From: Isoetes taiwanensis
Taxonomy: Eukaryota; Streptophyta; Lycopodiopsida; Isoetales; Isoetaceae
Assembly: GCA_021234155.1 (NCBI GenBank)
Contig: JAJEKV010000070.1
Span: 6,023,311 to 6,087,310, forward strand
Direction of reading: 5' to 3'
DNA: 64,000 nucleotides
Part shown: one piece after another, positions 35,612 to 47,250 of the stretch
Layout: each line of letters opens with the position of its first letter
How positions within the stretch are numbered: position 1 is the first letter of the stretch
Program-made: the position numbers and the translations under genes
Notes under the pieces: generated by a model
Database searches by the model: none
Told to the model about the DNA's origin: nothing
Seen by the model: the letters and a program-made list of their open reading frames with translations, nothing else

Positions 35612-36075
35612 GCTAAATGTGATTGTGAGCTTGGCCAAGTTAGATTATGATCAAACAAAAATATTATGTACCAGTCCAGGTATAGTTTCATCACCAAATT
35701 CGTCTTTGCCTGTGCTCCACACATGACTATTGTGATATCCAGTTATTCAACTTAATTCAAAATTATCGTCATTGTGTATGTGCGCTAATACAGGTGAAAT
35801 GAGCAATGGAATATATATTGTTGTTGCTGATGGCTTTGAAGCATATCTTCCACTAGAGGACATGATAGTAGATGTATATAAGGAGATTGACTGGTTTTCC
35901 AAGCAAGTGAACAATTTGCAATATGATTATGATGGTCAAAAGACCCGTCTATTATCTCAAAATGTATGTTTCAGCTTATGCAGCTAGACAAACTTAGAGT
36001 ATTGAAGTCCTGAATGTAGCTGTATTATGACACGTTGGTAATTCTATCGTCCAGTTTGTTGAGAAGGGCCTTCCT
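35612..36075 (+). pseudogene. Valyl-tRNA synthetase (organellar type), C-terminal exons
   Basis: Exon 1 (about 35612-35681) follows GTTGGTTGCAG and reads EELNVIVSLAKLDYDQTKIL, then CTSPG across the intron. Exon 2 (35794 to about 35962) reads IYIVVADGFEAYLPLEDM, then DVYKEIDWFSKQVNNLQYDY and GQKTRLLSQN before GTATGT. A following acceptor leads into FVEKG near 36054. Plant chloroplast/mitochondrial ValRS has GLEAYLPLxDMVDxxxEVxRLxKRLxKMQxEYDG, then LxSPKFVEKAP, so the match is specific. Intron phase is kept between exons 1 and 2. After FVEKG the frame fails, and the catalytic part is not visible in the window. It is therefore a partial gene copy or relic. ValRS charges tRNA-Val. Confidence 0.7.
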
Positions 36076-36222
36076 TTGTTTTCTCTTTTTGCCTGACTTT
36101 GATTAGCTAAAGCATGAAATGGCAAGAAAAAATTGTGGCAAAGTTTCTGAATTTAGAGTTCTATGCACATGCTGCTATGGTGTGCATGCAAGTGATAGCG
36201 CAGTATCCGATTGCATTCACAG

Positions 36223-36335
36223 GGTTCTTTTAATAAAATAGTTCCTATTCATTTCTCTACATTCACAATCTATTTCTTTTAATAAAATAGTTCCTATTCA
36301 TTTCTCTACATTCACAATCTATTTCTTTTTACACA
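36223..36335 (+). repeat. Tandem duplication, ~51-bp unit
   Basis: A unit running TTCTTTTAATAAAATAGTTC and on through CTACATTCACAATCTAT occurs twice and starts a third time. It lies within a stretch with no gene. From 36335 to 38010 nothing is recognisable. Confidence 0.85.
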
Positions 36336-38017
36336 ATCCTAAGCCAGGAAGAGTTTGGTTTTGTATGGTTTCATTTTTGAAGGTAGCAAACACTCATATC
36401 TCGAAGCTAATTTTCTAGTGGCACTCAAGATGGCTGGAACTGCTAAAAATCATGGAAAACCATCATGGTTTGGAATTGATTCAAAAAGTTCTTATATGAC
36501 CATATCTGGTCTAGGTTAGTGGTAATCCCCATATTGTAAGTTCTTCTTCTCTTAAAATCTTAAAATTTGAAATTGTCCTTGAAAATAGTGTGATTTTCCA
36601 TAAGCGGCCCAAAAGACAAAGATACAAATGGAATGTAGAGCACTTATAAAGAGACATATTTATGCTTCCAGATCTCTTCCAATCAACGAGTTGGAGAGAT
36701 CAGAGATCTGTCAATATAAAATGCTCAAAGTATGAGAAAATCAAGATAATCGATATATTTGTTTGTATAGCTATATTCTTACTGAACATAGCTGACGTAC
36801 CACCACATAATCACCCATGGTTAAGCTTAGCTCTACTTCCCTTTCTGCATAAAGGGATGCATGACCTTGCAATCAAAGAAAACACATAATTATCATCTCT
36901 CATATTCATGTGATTAAATGTCCTCAAATTGTCATATAGATTTTGGAGGGTTCTCTGTTGCAAAAGCATTTGAGTAAATGCCATTTGAGTTCATCTGCTC
37001 ATATGGTGGAGGGGAAATAGAATTCTCCACTACTAACAGAGTCCCTCCTTGGGTTAGTTAGGCTCTTGACTACCAAGGGGAAATATTAAGTTAGAAGCAA
37101 TACAAAATGTTAGAGAAATGAGGTTGGATGCTTATGGTCATCAAACTCATCAAAGAAAAATATATGAGAGAAAATGTTGAGCTAGATAGTCTTATGGTGT
37201 AAGATAGAGGCTATGAATCTATTTAAAACTACTATAAAAAAAGAATGTGCAAGGTGCCCGTGATAAAGATTTGTGTTGTGCAGACGAATTTGAATTGCAG
37301 GTATATATTAATTCGTCCATCAGTTTTTCATCAGTCTCTTCATCCAAATCCCCAAGAGTGTAACTCCACCGACTGATAGAAATGGTTTATTGTTTTTCCC
37401 TATGTAAATTGCGCCAATATTATCCACATTCCAGCATTTTTAAACTCTTCAAATGGCCAAACTAAAAAAATGCCAAATTTCACGTAATATTTACTTTAGG
37501 CAATCGTCATTCCTAATTTAAAACGAAGCGCATTATGTACTGCATGTGTAATAAGACAACATAGCAAGTTTTTTCTTTTTCTTTTTTTGGATGAAAAGGA
37601 ACTTTTAATTATTCAACAAAATGAGGTACATATAAGTGTTGAGGCAAGCATGTCACTGCTTAGATAAAGGGTGTAGCTCTGTTACCTTAAAATGTTCTCC
37701 AACGATGTTTAAATTGTCATTTATATAGAGATGATACAGAGATAAGCTAGACCCAAGCTAGAAATGAGATAACAGGCAGCTATTTATAGAGATGGTTACC
37801 ACTTTCTTTTTGCAAGTAAAAAAGTTCTGTTAACGAATGCTATCGATCCATGATGGGGTTTAAGGCCCATTTTGCAAGCCGAGATCTTTTTTTACTTGAT
37901 ACAAAAATCTACTTTGTCGTGAGTTGGGTAAGAGAAATGTTCGCGGCGGCCTTGGCCTCCGCGATAAATTTAAGTAATCTTGCCTAGGATTTATAACAAC
38001 GTTATCTTTGAAGGCAT

Positions 38018-38610
38018 TTTTTACAAGAAAGTTAAACTGTTTGCTCAATACCTTTGTTAGAAATGATAGGGAGGATGAAGCTTTTAGTATTTTTATGGAG
38101 AATATGAAAAAAGGAATGCGAGCCTCACAATTTTACAGAGTACATTTTAGTTCGAACACTATGCAGATCCGGTGAGATTGTAAAAGCTTGCAAGTTAGTC
38201 AAGTATATGAAATCTTCATATGTTTTGACACCTAATGTTCTTGTCTATACTGCGCTTATTGATGGGTTTTGCAAGGCGGGAAGGATTCAAGATGATGTGG
38301 ATATTTTTAAGAAAATGGGCAAGGGAAAGACCTGTTCCCCGACTGTAGTTACCTATAATGCAGTAATTGATGGGTTGTGCAAGGCTAGGAGGTTACCTGA
38401 GGCACAGGAGCTAATGAAGGATATGTTAGATGCAGGTATTAAACCTGATGCTTTCACATATACACCCTTGATCTATATTCTCTATAAGACTGATAAAGTT
38501 GATGATGCTTACCAGTATTTTCGGACAATGATCTAGAACAAGTTCATCCCTCATATGATTACTTACCTTGTCTTTCTAGATGGGCTTTGCCATCAGAAAC
38601 GATTAGTGCT
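38018..38610 (+). pseudogene. P-class PPR fragment, copy 2
   Basis: It reads REDEAFSIFMENMKKG, then after a one-base gain in an A-run ECEPHNFTEYILVRTLCRSG, then VLVYTALIDGFCKAGRIQ, TYNAVIDGLCKARRLPEAQE, IKPDAFTYTPLIYILYK and a stop at 38534. This amounts to about four 35-residue P-type PPR repeats. In-frame sequence continues after the stop (ITYLVFLDGLCHQKRL) until the gypsy LTR at 38635. P-class PPR proteins bind organellar RNA. The LTR insertion, the stop and the frameshift show decay. Its sister at 33936 has a different frameshift. Confidence 0.8.
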
Positions 38611-38634
38611 AAGGGGCTTTGTCCCCCAAGTGCA

Positions 38635-39190
38635 TGTAACGGGCCCATAGTAGACCGTTCGAGTATTCGATCCTTGAATGTGCATGTGGGGCGTTCCCGA
38701 GACACCGGCATAAATGGGTAGAAGCAACTACTCATAAACGTCTAGACGGTTTTGCCCAGTTGGTTAAGAGCATGTCGGTTAGGAACGTCACAGTTGGTAT
38801 CAGAGCAAGGTCCTGGTTAGTGGATTATGAGATTTTTGATTATTGATGATATTTGCTATGGTTCCATATTCTTGTAGAGATGAGTTCCCCAAGAGGATCC
38901 CCAAGAGGAGCTGGACAGGCTAGTGGAGCTGGGCCTAGAGGAAGCCCTGATGTAGCCGATATCTTGCAGGCTATCCAGCAAGTGTTGCAGTAGAGTGCGT
39001 CGCAACAAAAGACAACAGCTGACAAAGAAAATGTTACAGGGGATGATGCAGACTCGTGGCTTCGAGGGGTCGAGTTTATTTTTTTATTTTTTTATTTTTT
39101 TATTTTTTTATTTTTTTTATTTTTTTTATGCAATTCAGAATGGTGGATCACATGTAATGAATGGATCCACAAGCAAAAGTGTCGATTAAG
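38635..39190 (+). mobile_element. Gypsy-type LTR, primer-binding site and truncated gag
   Basis: A TG...CA segment at 38635-38792 begins TGTAACGGGCC and ends AACGTCACA. Two bases later comes TGGTATCAGAGC (38795-38806), the complement of the initiator Met-tRNA 3' end and the primer-binding site of many plant LTR retrotransposons. A gag-like frame starts at ATG 38880 (GSPRGAGQASGAGPRGSPD) and stops after 37 codons at a TAG; readable gag-like sequence (DSWLRG) continues. A T/A homopolymer-rich stretch (39076-39130) ends it. At 158 bp the LTR is short, so it may be internally deleted or belong to a short-LTR derivative. Confidence 0.75.
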
Positions 39191-39890
39191 CAAAGTAATA
39201 TGCTTAATAGATGTAATTAACATTTTTTAGCAAGGGATCCTTGATGAATGGATTTTGCATATGGCCGTGAATTGACCATGTTAAAGTTATAAATGCAGGG
39301 CCTTGGTGAATAAGGCATATAGGGTATGGTCGCCATGTTTCGCGCACTTAAGAGGCAAACACTTGTAGGTCGAGATACATTTGCGTGCTTAGACTTCCGC
39401 CGAGTATTTCGGGTACCTAATGACCTGGACTACAATTTTGCAGAACAAAATTTTCCTAAAATCTCTAAGGTTGAGAAGTTATGGCATCCTGAGTAGGGGG
39501 GGTCTAGGCTCCCCCGTCGTTAATTCGATGGCCTCATTCGCGTACAATCGGAGCCTGTCATCGCCAGCCCTACGGACCCATTATGACGCCGAGTGTGCCA
39601 ACTGACATGGCACTTAACACTACGTATGGCTGCCAGTCTCCTGCGAGCGGGGGCCAGTGCATCAATGAAGGCCTTACGATTACACCCTTTTCGCCATACC
39701 CGAGGCCCCCTACGCCCTCATGGTTGCCAGCTATCGTGCCCTAGGGTAACGGATACCGTCCCCAAACTGGCCCACCTTCGCCTATTTTCCAGCCTCAATC
39801 CTTAAATTCTTCCTAATTCTCGTATCAATTCGCCCCTAAATTGCCCGGACTGACTCTGCTCCGGCTGCAGTGGGAGGAATTGGTCATTAA
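39190..39890. other. No recognisable gene
   Basis: Moderately GC-rich sequence with no frame I can name. It may be promoter or upstream sequence of the small two-exon unit that follows. Confidence 0.4.
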
Positions 39891-40477
39891 AGCGAAGCTT
39901 TTTGGATATCTGGCTTGCTCAGACAGCGCCAGACCCATCATTCCATTCGTTCTTTAAATTCTAAGTTCGTTGTCTCTCAGCGACATTCTCGGTATTTTTG
40001 ATCAGCTCTATCGAACCAGCACAGGTAAGCGCCGGCTTCTCCTGCCTCTTCAGCATACTTTGGATGTTTCTGTTTTAGCTTAAACATGTTTTTCTTGCAT
40101 TCGCAGCGGAGAATATGGATCAAGCACGTCGCACAAGCTTTCCTGGATGCGGCCAGGTCCGGCAGGAGAGGGACACTGCCAGGTCCGGCAGGAGAGGGGC
40201 ACCGTCACCTGGCAAATGTCCTCGCGCACCGCAGAGCAATGTTTCCCAGTCCCAGTTCATCCACGACTTCAACAACTCCGACTTTTTTTACAATTTGTAA
40301 TTGCCTCGTTACACCAGCAGAAGTTACCCGTGCTGTAGGATCAACCCTCCATGTTGAGGTCTCTCCGGAAATAGCAACCCAGGTTGAAAGGGCGCGCTGT
40401 GAGACTGACCTCATCCACTGCCAGATTGTGGTTAGTGAGGATGACATCGTTCTATTTCAGAGCCCTGTTGGTCCTTG
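39890..40477 (+). CDS. Possible small two-exon gene, unknown
   Basis: A good donor (CACAG|GTAAGC, near 40023) and acceptor (TTCGCAG, near 40107) bound an ~85-bp intron. An ATG seven bases into the second exon gives MDQARRTSFPGCGQVRQERD and stops near 40300. A second frame runs to 40477 (TRAVGSTLHVEVSPEIATQV, then VVSEDDIVLFQSP). The sequence GTCCGGCAGGAGAGGG is duplicated in tandem at 40152-40200 and causes the frame ambiguity. I do not recognise the protein. The splice signals are the only firm evidence. The bases from 40480 to 41027 show no gene. Confidence 0.3.
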
Positions 40478-41027
40478 ATTGCTTCCAGCCTTGTCTGCAA
40501 TGGCTCCACTGGACGACCTCATTTCTTCACCTCCTCTTTTTTGGCTGATAAGAATGTAGAACTTCCCTCACCTACCAATGTTTTGATGTACAATGTGGCC
40601 TAGGGGTCAAGAATTTTTGTGATGGGCCTAAGAGCCAACTTTTGTATCAGCCCTCGGGCTTCTTTGAAATGAATATGAGTGATGCACTTTAGTTATTGTC
40701 TTAACACAGTGTTTATTTACAAATGCAACAGAACTTTCCAAATTGGGCTGATGATTCCCTTCAGTTAGAAGACCAATGTTTGCTGTTTTATATGCCATGA
40801 GATCTGATTTTAAGGTTAGACCAATTTATCAAACGTAAATATACAATGCAAAGAATATAGGGTTGACTTCATATTTAATGTTGTGTTGCTGCTACAAGTG
40901 CTGCTACCTTAGTTGTCTAAGGTCTCGTCTATGGTCTCGTCACTGTCTTCAGCTTCCTGCCATGTGCAAATGTTAGATGTTAGTATTGTATCAGAAATGC
41001 CAGTTCTTTTAAGCGCATGCGATAGAC

Positions 41028-43717
41028 TTAACACAACTGGTTAGTGAAAGTGTTGCCCTCTTCGAATCTTGGTGTTGGCACTGACCCTTCAGACATATTT
41101 GCCCTCCAAGTCTTTGCAAACTCCACATCCATTCCTCTGGCCCGAGAGATTATGTCCTTGTCCACGCCTATGTCGACCATTTCTCGAATGATCCTTGCTT
41201 TGTCTATGACCTTATCCCCATCGCTGGGGTCCAGAATGTGCTGCTGCATAATTGACCCAGCCTTGCGTATCCAACCTCATGGAATTTTCAGGGCCAATAC
41301 CTGCCTCTTGCTGTGACTCTCCCTCCCTGTTGACCAAGTCCCAGGTCTTCAATGGTGACCTGATTGTACTAATGGAGTTTGGGACAGGTCTGACCAGAGG
41401 CAGGAAGCTTTCAATGCTAACATCCTGCACACCAGCAACATCTCCCGAGCACAGGTGAGTATCTTCCAGGCTGCACATAACATTCACTTCATCTTCACTA
41501 TCATGGTCATCTGCATGATCACTAGTAACTGGTGTGGTCAATCCACTAACTTGCTGGAGTCCAGGGTCCATGTTGAATGATGTTCTCAATATTGGATCCC
41601 TGATTGGACTCAACCCTTGCCTTGTCCTCAATCTGTTTCTAACCTCTAACCTTTTGCTCCTCACCTCATCACTCATTGGTCTCTGAAAGCTGAAGACTGC
41701 TGCAACTCTTGAGATGCCCCTTGGGTACATGAGTGCCCTAAGTCTAGCAGTAGAGGCCTCAAATTCTGCATCAGCCCTCTTCCTATTTTCCCTCTCTTCC
41801 CTATTCTGTTGAGCTCTCTTGGCAGCCTCCTGTCTTTCCAATTTCCTTCTAGCAATTTCGAGTTTCCTGGCTGCAACTTTCTCATTCTTTAGTCTTGCTG
41901 CCTCAGCCCTCCTAGACCTCTCAGCAGCCAAGGCCTCATAGAAGCCATCACTAGAGATGTGCACCCTCCCCCTTAGGTCTGGGAATACACCTTGATTCCT
42001 TGCCCTTTGTGATTGAGACTGTTGCATGCAGGCCTGTGATGTCCTCACTTCTGTAGGGAGCTCCACACATGCATGTGCTGTTCCCATGTCACCAGATGGT
42101 ACCACATGTTGCTGTGAGGGTCTTAAGGTAGAATCAATGGCCTGATGTTCCCCATCTGGTGCATCTTCTCAGTGAGATGGATGCACATCATGTCTTTCAA
42201 TGTCAACATTGTCAACTACATGTTGATGCACTCCAATAGGTTCTTGACCACCATGCTCTCCAGCAGGGCGCGGTGCCTCCCATAACTGATGCAAGTCAGC
42301 CATGTTGAATTGCTCCAATTCCTCGTCCTCCAAGTTGGCTGCATTTTCCTGGCCTACACTTTGGATAATCTGCTCCATGGGCACTCTACCAAACTTGCCA
42401 CTTTCCTGGCCTGGCTTAACCTTGTCCTAGTTGAATGGCCAAATCCCAGTTGCTCTAAACACTGCCTTGATGTTGCTAGGTGTCAGCCCTGATTCAATGG
42501 CCTGTGAAATGAGCTCTGATGTCCTCCCTCTTCGGTTCAGTCCTCCCTTTGCTAACCATGTAAGAAGATCTCAATCTTTTGAAAGCTGCCTTGAATGGTG
42601 CAAAGCATGCAACATCCAAACGTTGTAACCTATGTGATGTGTGGGGTGGAAGTAGGGCAAAATGTATGCCCATTTCCTTAGCTGCCAAAATCACTTCCAG
42701 CTCCACATGGCTGCCATGGCCATCCAATATTATCAGATGTGGCCTTGATCGAGATACTCCACCAGGAACCCTAGCAACAAAATATGACAACCAGGACTTG
42801 AACAATTCTGTAGTCATCCAAGCCGAGGGCTGCACAGCTTGAATTGCCCCTTCCTCACATCTGGCAATGTTATCTTGCCTCATCCGAGTACCCTTGAATA
42901 TATATAAATTAGGTATCTTAAACCCTTCAGCATTTACACATACCAGAATGGTCACCCACTCCCTATTGTTCATGACCACCTCATTGACCCTATGCTCCCC
43001 TTTCCTCCCTATGATCTTCATGCCCTTCACTTTACCAGCTTGGATGCCAGTCTCATCGGCATTCCAGATCCTAGAGGCCGGGAAGTTGAACTCGTCACAG
43101 ATTTGTCTCAGACCAGTATAGAAGTTATCCAGATTCCCTTGTGTCATAGCACGCGCCCGAGCGATGTCTAGTGTCTCTGCACTTCTTAGTGTAACCTCTG
43201 GATGCCTTTGTTTGAACAGCTTCCACCATTTACTCCCGGGAATCTGGCGAAATTCTGAGTTGCCCCCCTCCATAGCCATCTGTGCTGCTCTTTCCTTGAC
43301 AGCTGAGAGTGTAACCTCCATTCCCTGCTCGGCCCTGGAGAGTGCCCAATTGACTAACTCTTCCCCTTGTAGAGTTGTTAGGATTTGTGGATTACCAGTC
43401 TGTTTGTGAGTTATACGGCCATACAACCAGTCCCTTATTGTTGATTCCGGGATTCCAGACCTTCTAGATGCCTCTCTAATAGATAAACCATACTCACTTA
43501 CCTCATCCAAGATGTCTGCCATTTGATCTTTAGTCCACTGCCCTCGTTTGCTTGGCCTCCTTGGCATTGTGGGAGATGCAGCACTGATCTGTGGTGTCCG
43601 ACGCTTCCTCCTTGGAGCAGTAACTCTCTTCCTTGATGTAGGTACTCTGTTACTAGCTTCACCATCGTCTCCTCTCCGACCTCTTGTGGATACCATGTCT
43701 ATTATCATGCTCCTCAA
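41028..43717 (-). pseudogene. pogo/Tigger-type (CENP-B-like) transposase, broken
   Basis: Near the N-terminus a Psq-type helix-turn-helix is seen (YGLSIREASRRSGIPESTIR), then a CENP-B-type second DNA-binding region (GSKWWKLFKQRHPEVTLRSA). The DDE_1 catalytic core follows, with WNADETGI (first D), LIILDGHGSH (second D) and RLDVACFAPFKAAF (third D). After a frameshift near 42515 comes the conserved NIKAVFRATGIWPFN, then a TAG, a long linker with a TGA near 42170, and a charged coiled coil (ARKLEIARRKLERQEAAKRA). Another shift near 41215 leads to the C-terminal part (DKARIIREMVDIGVDKDI). All three catalytic acids are present, but two shifts and two stops block a full protein. I did not find the terminal inverted repeats. 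Confidence 0.88.
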
Positions 43718-43719
43718 GA

Positions 43720-45690
43720 CCTGATATCCATAAGCTTGAAATTTGGAAGATGAAGTTGGCTTTTATTCTGTTAGCAGCCATAGCGGGAGCTTGATATTCA
43801 AATTGGGCTTCGGTAATCGAGTGCTCTGGAATGGGCGCGAATTCAGGCAAGGGGCATCGAATTCTAATTTCGAATCGATATGATCAGGACTCTTAACACA
43901 GCCACGAGTGTGCAGAACTGTATGCTGGCCAAAAGTGGCCCTCGAAACAAGACCCAAGAATAAATGCAATGATGGGATTTAATGGGTGGGATGGTTGGCA
44001 AGCATTACATCGTAATGCTAAGAAATTGCCTTATATGAAAATCTTTATGACAAAGTTTAATGCTTACCCATGGGGTGTGGGTTAAAAAAAATGCCTATAG
44101 CCATGACGGGCAAAAATGGTTTTTTTTTGGGCTGTCTAGGGTATCTGGCATGGCCGATCTTTGTTTTTAGAGAATAGCTAAGACTGGTACTGTTTGACTA
44201 GAGCTAGGCATCCAGGAGCTAGCTTTAAGGGCATGATTTATCTGATAAGGCGGAAGGGAAGCGCCTAGACACAGTTAGTCTCGAGATAGAACATGAATGT
44301 TGCTTGATGAACACCTTATCCGATTCACAAGGAATGGAAAGACATGGTCGTGGAAGAGGGTTTGATCCCAGAAAATGGGCAATATGGCAAAAGGGCTTAT
44401 CCATTCAATAGGAACAACGGCCAAATTTTCGACAAGGCAACCAGGCCTTTGAGCATACAGTCCCTGAAATGCAAATGGATGGGGAATGCATGCAAGATAA
44501 TGAAGATCAGGTAAACAATCTGTCATTTTAGTATATAAATGTCAAGGTAGGGAAGATGTGTCCAGTTAAAAGCCAACGCTGCCACAAAAGTAAGTAGAAG
44601 TGATAGTAAGCATACCAAAGCTGGTTAAACATTTCGGATCTATATGAAGCCTTATGGCTTGTATAGTCGCTGTGCTTTTTATGAAGTTGAGTAGCAGTAT
44701 TATGGTATTAATGAAGTGTCAACGTCTACTTGCTGAATTTAAGCAAAAATAATAAATATTAACATGAACTAACAGTATATGGCACATAACCAGATATGGA
44801 GGTTCAAGCTTATACTTCGTGTTCTTTATGAGTATTTTTGCAGCACCTGTATCTTATTCTGTTTAATGGGACAGTAAGCAATCATGCAGGTTAATATTTT
44901 AACTTGAATACATTTTGATTTGAACAACATGGTAAGTTGGATCAGAGGTGCAGCCTAAGCGAGCTGATTTATTGCACTGAGCATAGCAGTGACATGAATC
45001 TATTGGTTGAACATAATGACCATAGGTTTAAGACTATTATCTGAATTCATTTCCATTACTTCTTTATTTGAGCAAGGGCAAAAGAGTGCGATAAGCCAAG
45101 AAACTCCATATGTGTACCTTTTGGCCCTTGCACTGTTACCGGGATTACTGCTAACGTGTGCATGGTTGGCTACAGGTACGAGGGTTTCTTCTCTTATTGT
45201 CCTTATTTTGTCGTTCTGTTCAAATTCTGGAGCATTGGAGATGGATATCAGATGAGGAACCTTTTATTTTGAGCAACTTGGCTTTTGCAATTGCATTGTT
45301 CTGCTTAAAAAAGGGCATAAATATGCTGTTTGACAGATTTTGACTTGATTTTGTAGCTTTCAAACTGAACTTGCAAGATATTAGCAGCAAGGTAATGTGT
45401 GTGGACTATAACCTGAACTGATATAGGCTAGAGGCATTTTCTTAGTTATCATAGCATTTTTCTAAAAGTCTAAAGACATGAAATATTGGGCAAGATGCTC
45501 TTACAAATTTAGTATTATGGACTGACAAGTGGCAACATGATAGAGAAGAAGCCATCTCACATTGTACTTTTTGGAAAAAATCCATGAAAACTTATGGATA
45601 CAAGATTTGTATTTTGGCCTACGAACAAGATGCCTGGAAAAAGCACAATTTCATTATAATGGGAAAATTTTTAGTAAACTGGAATTTTTT
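43720..45690. other. No recognisable gene
   Basis: Mixed sequence without a frame or motif I can identify on either strand. Confidence 0.45.
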
Positions 45691-45699
45691 TATTATGGG

Positions 45700-45792
45700 G
45701 GTTGTATAGACCTTATGCAGGGGTTGTATACACGCAGTACAAGACTGTATCATAGACCTTATGCAATGTGTATACACGCAGTACAAGCATGC
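45700..45792 (+). repeat. Direct repeats flanking the hAT-like element
   Basis: TATACACGCAGTACAAG and ATAGACCTTATGCA occur twice each within 90 bases. ATCATAGACCTTATGCAG occurs again just after the element at about 46435. These are not its target duplication. Confidence 0.6.
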
Positions 45793-46159
45793 CGGGGATA
45801 GGTTCAATATCAGATAATGCTTTTATAATGTAATAATGTATTTTTCGTTTGATACGGCACAAATTTGATGTTTAATACGTCAAAAATACGTCCAAAAAAA
45901 TTTCCGGCGTCGAAAAAATTTCGCGTAAGCGAAACCTTCAGTTTCGCTTACGCGAAACTTTTAAAAAAAAAATAAAAATAATTTTTTTTTTTTTTTTAGA
46001 GCGAACCTTCCGGCCAAACGCTGAATCAAGGTTTCATTTAAAAAATAATAATAATTATTATTATTATTATTTTTTTTATTTTCACAGTTTAAAACCTTCA
46101 TTCGCTTCATGCTGAAACTTTTTCGCTAGTGTTTAAACCGAAGGTTTCGCTACGCAAAA

Positions 46160-46208
<49 letters not shown>

Positions 46209-46420
46209 TATTTTTTTATTTTTGAATTTTCGCGTAAGCGAAAACGGAGGATTTTAAAAAAAGTTTCAAGTTTAAAAGGAAGGAAGGTTTCGCTTTTTAA
46301 ATTTTTTTTTTTTAATACGAAAGTATAAAATACGAAAAATACGTATTTTTCCCAAAAATACGTATTTTTGGACTTTATACGTCCCAAAAATAATTTCATA
46401 ATGCATTTAACCTATCCCCC
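45793..46420. mobile_element. hAT-type non-autonomous element, family 2, copy 2
   Basis: Ends CGGGGATAGGTT and AACCTATCCCCC match copy 1 at 25908-26454, as do the next 60 bases inside each end. Its flanks (AAGCATGC and AGATTGAC) do not form an 8-bp duplication, so the copy may have been rearranged. The interior is rich in TTTCGC and CGCGTAAGCGAAA words and holds an (AT)n run at 46160-46205. Confidence 0.75.
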
Positions 46421-46599
46421 AGATTGACCCTCGTATCATAGACCTTATGCAGGGTTTAGGACACGGCAAGCATCTGTGGTATCATACATACATGAATATT
46501 TAGAGAACATAATAACACGGTATCATATACCAACTTCCAAACACAATAGAGACCGAAGTATGAACTATGTATGTCCCTAGTAAACCTTCCCCCAGGTTC

Positions 46600-47250
46600 C
46601 TAACCCCTTCCCCTTCCCCTTTCCCTTCGCCTGCGAGGTCTAACCCACGCATCTGGGTTAGGAATCAAGAGCTCACGCATATCCCAGCCTGATTCTTCCC
46701 ACCATATGGGGTCATTCCACAAGATGATACTCACGGAAGAAGAGCGGACCCAACTCCACAAAACCGTTGTACTCGTTGTAGTACACCCTAATAAGGCCAT
46801 ACATCTGTCCCTTAGAAATTTCATGAATGAACTCTGATATGTATGCATCCAGAGAGTGTGCTAAATATCCAGCACGAAGAAGAGGCCTCAATTGCTATAG
46901 CATCTCGTCCAGATAAGGAGGGGGTTCAAGAATTCCCCTCATTGCAAGTCTCCTATAACATTCAGATGGATTAATTTCCATCAGTGGCTCATGACCACAA
47001 TCAAATCGCTCCAGAATGAAGTTGATCAACTCCATTGTAAGCTCCTTGGTGGGACTGTGGCGCAACCTCCACTCCAAGAAATGGTCAAATAGCTCATCCA
47101 TTCCAGGCCACACAGAATGCCTGGGGCATGCTTGCAGGCCTTCTGGAGTAGCCCAGGGAGGATTGGGTCCAATCATTTGCAAAAGCAAGCAAGGATCACC
47201 GACGGTGCAAGGAACACCTGAAAGCAAGCAAGTAGCAAGATCAAGAGCAA
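46600..47250 (-). pseudogene. Unknown gene, broken
   Basis: On the minus strand the frame reads DPCLLLQMIGPNPPW, then MDELFDHFLEWRLRHSPTKE, ILERFDCGHEP and EPPPYLDEML, and meets a TAG at 46897. The same frame continues AYISEFIHEISKGQMYGLIR, then YYNEYNGFVELGPLFF. A one-base shift near 46720 leads to WEESGWDMRELLIPNPDAW and an Arg-rich end. The composition is protein-like and consistent, but I do not recognise the family. It lies between the hAT-like element and the ~80-aa gene and could be another gene of the transposon that includes copy B. The N-terminal residues upstream of 47250 come from the minisatellite. Confidence 0.4.

Noticed and set aside
38795-38806. Possible tRNA gene
   Set aside because: Only the 12-base complement of the tRNA 3' end is present; it fits a retrotransposon primer-binding site next to an LTR.
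45007-45343. Hydrophobic plus-strand frames as a small membrane protein
   Set aside because: No family match, no splice or promoter context, and overlapping frames of equal quality.
46155-46206. (AT)n run as a regulatory or origin-like site
   Set aside because: It is a plain microsatellite within a hAT-like element with no further support.
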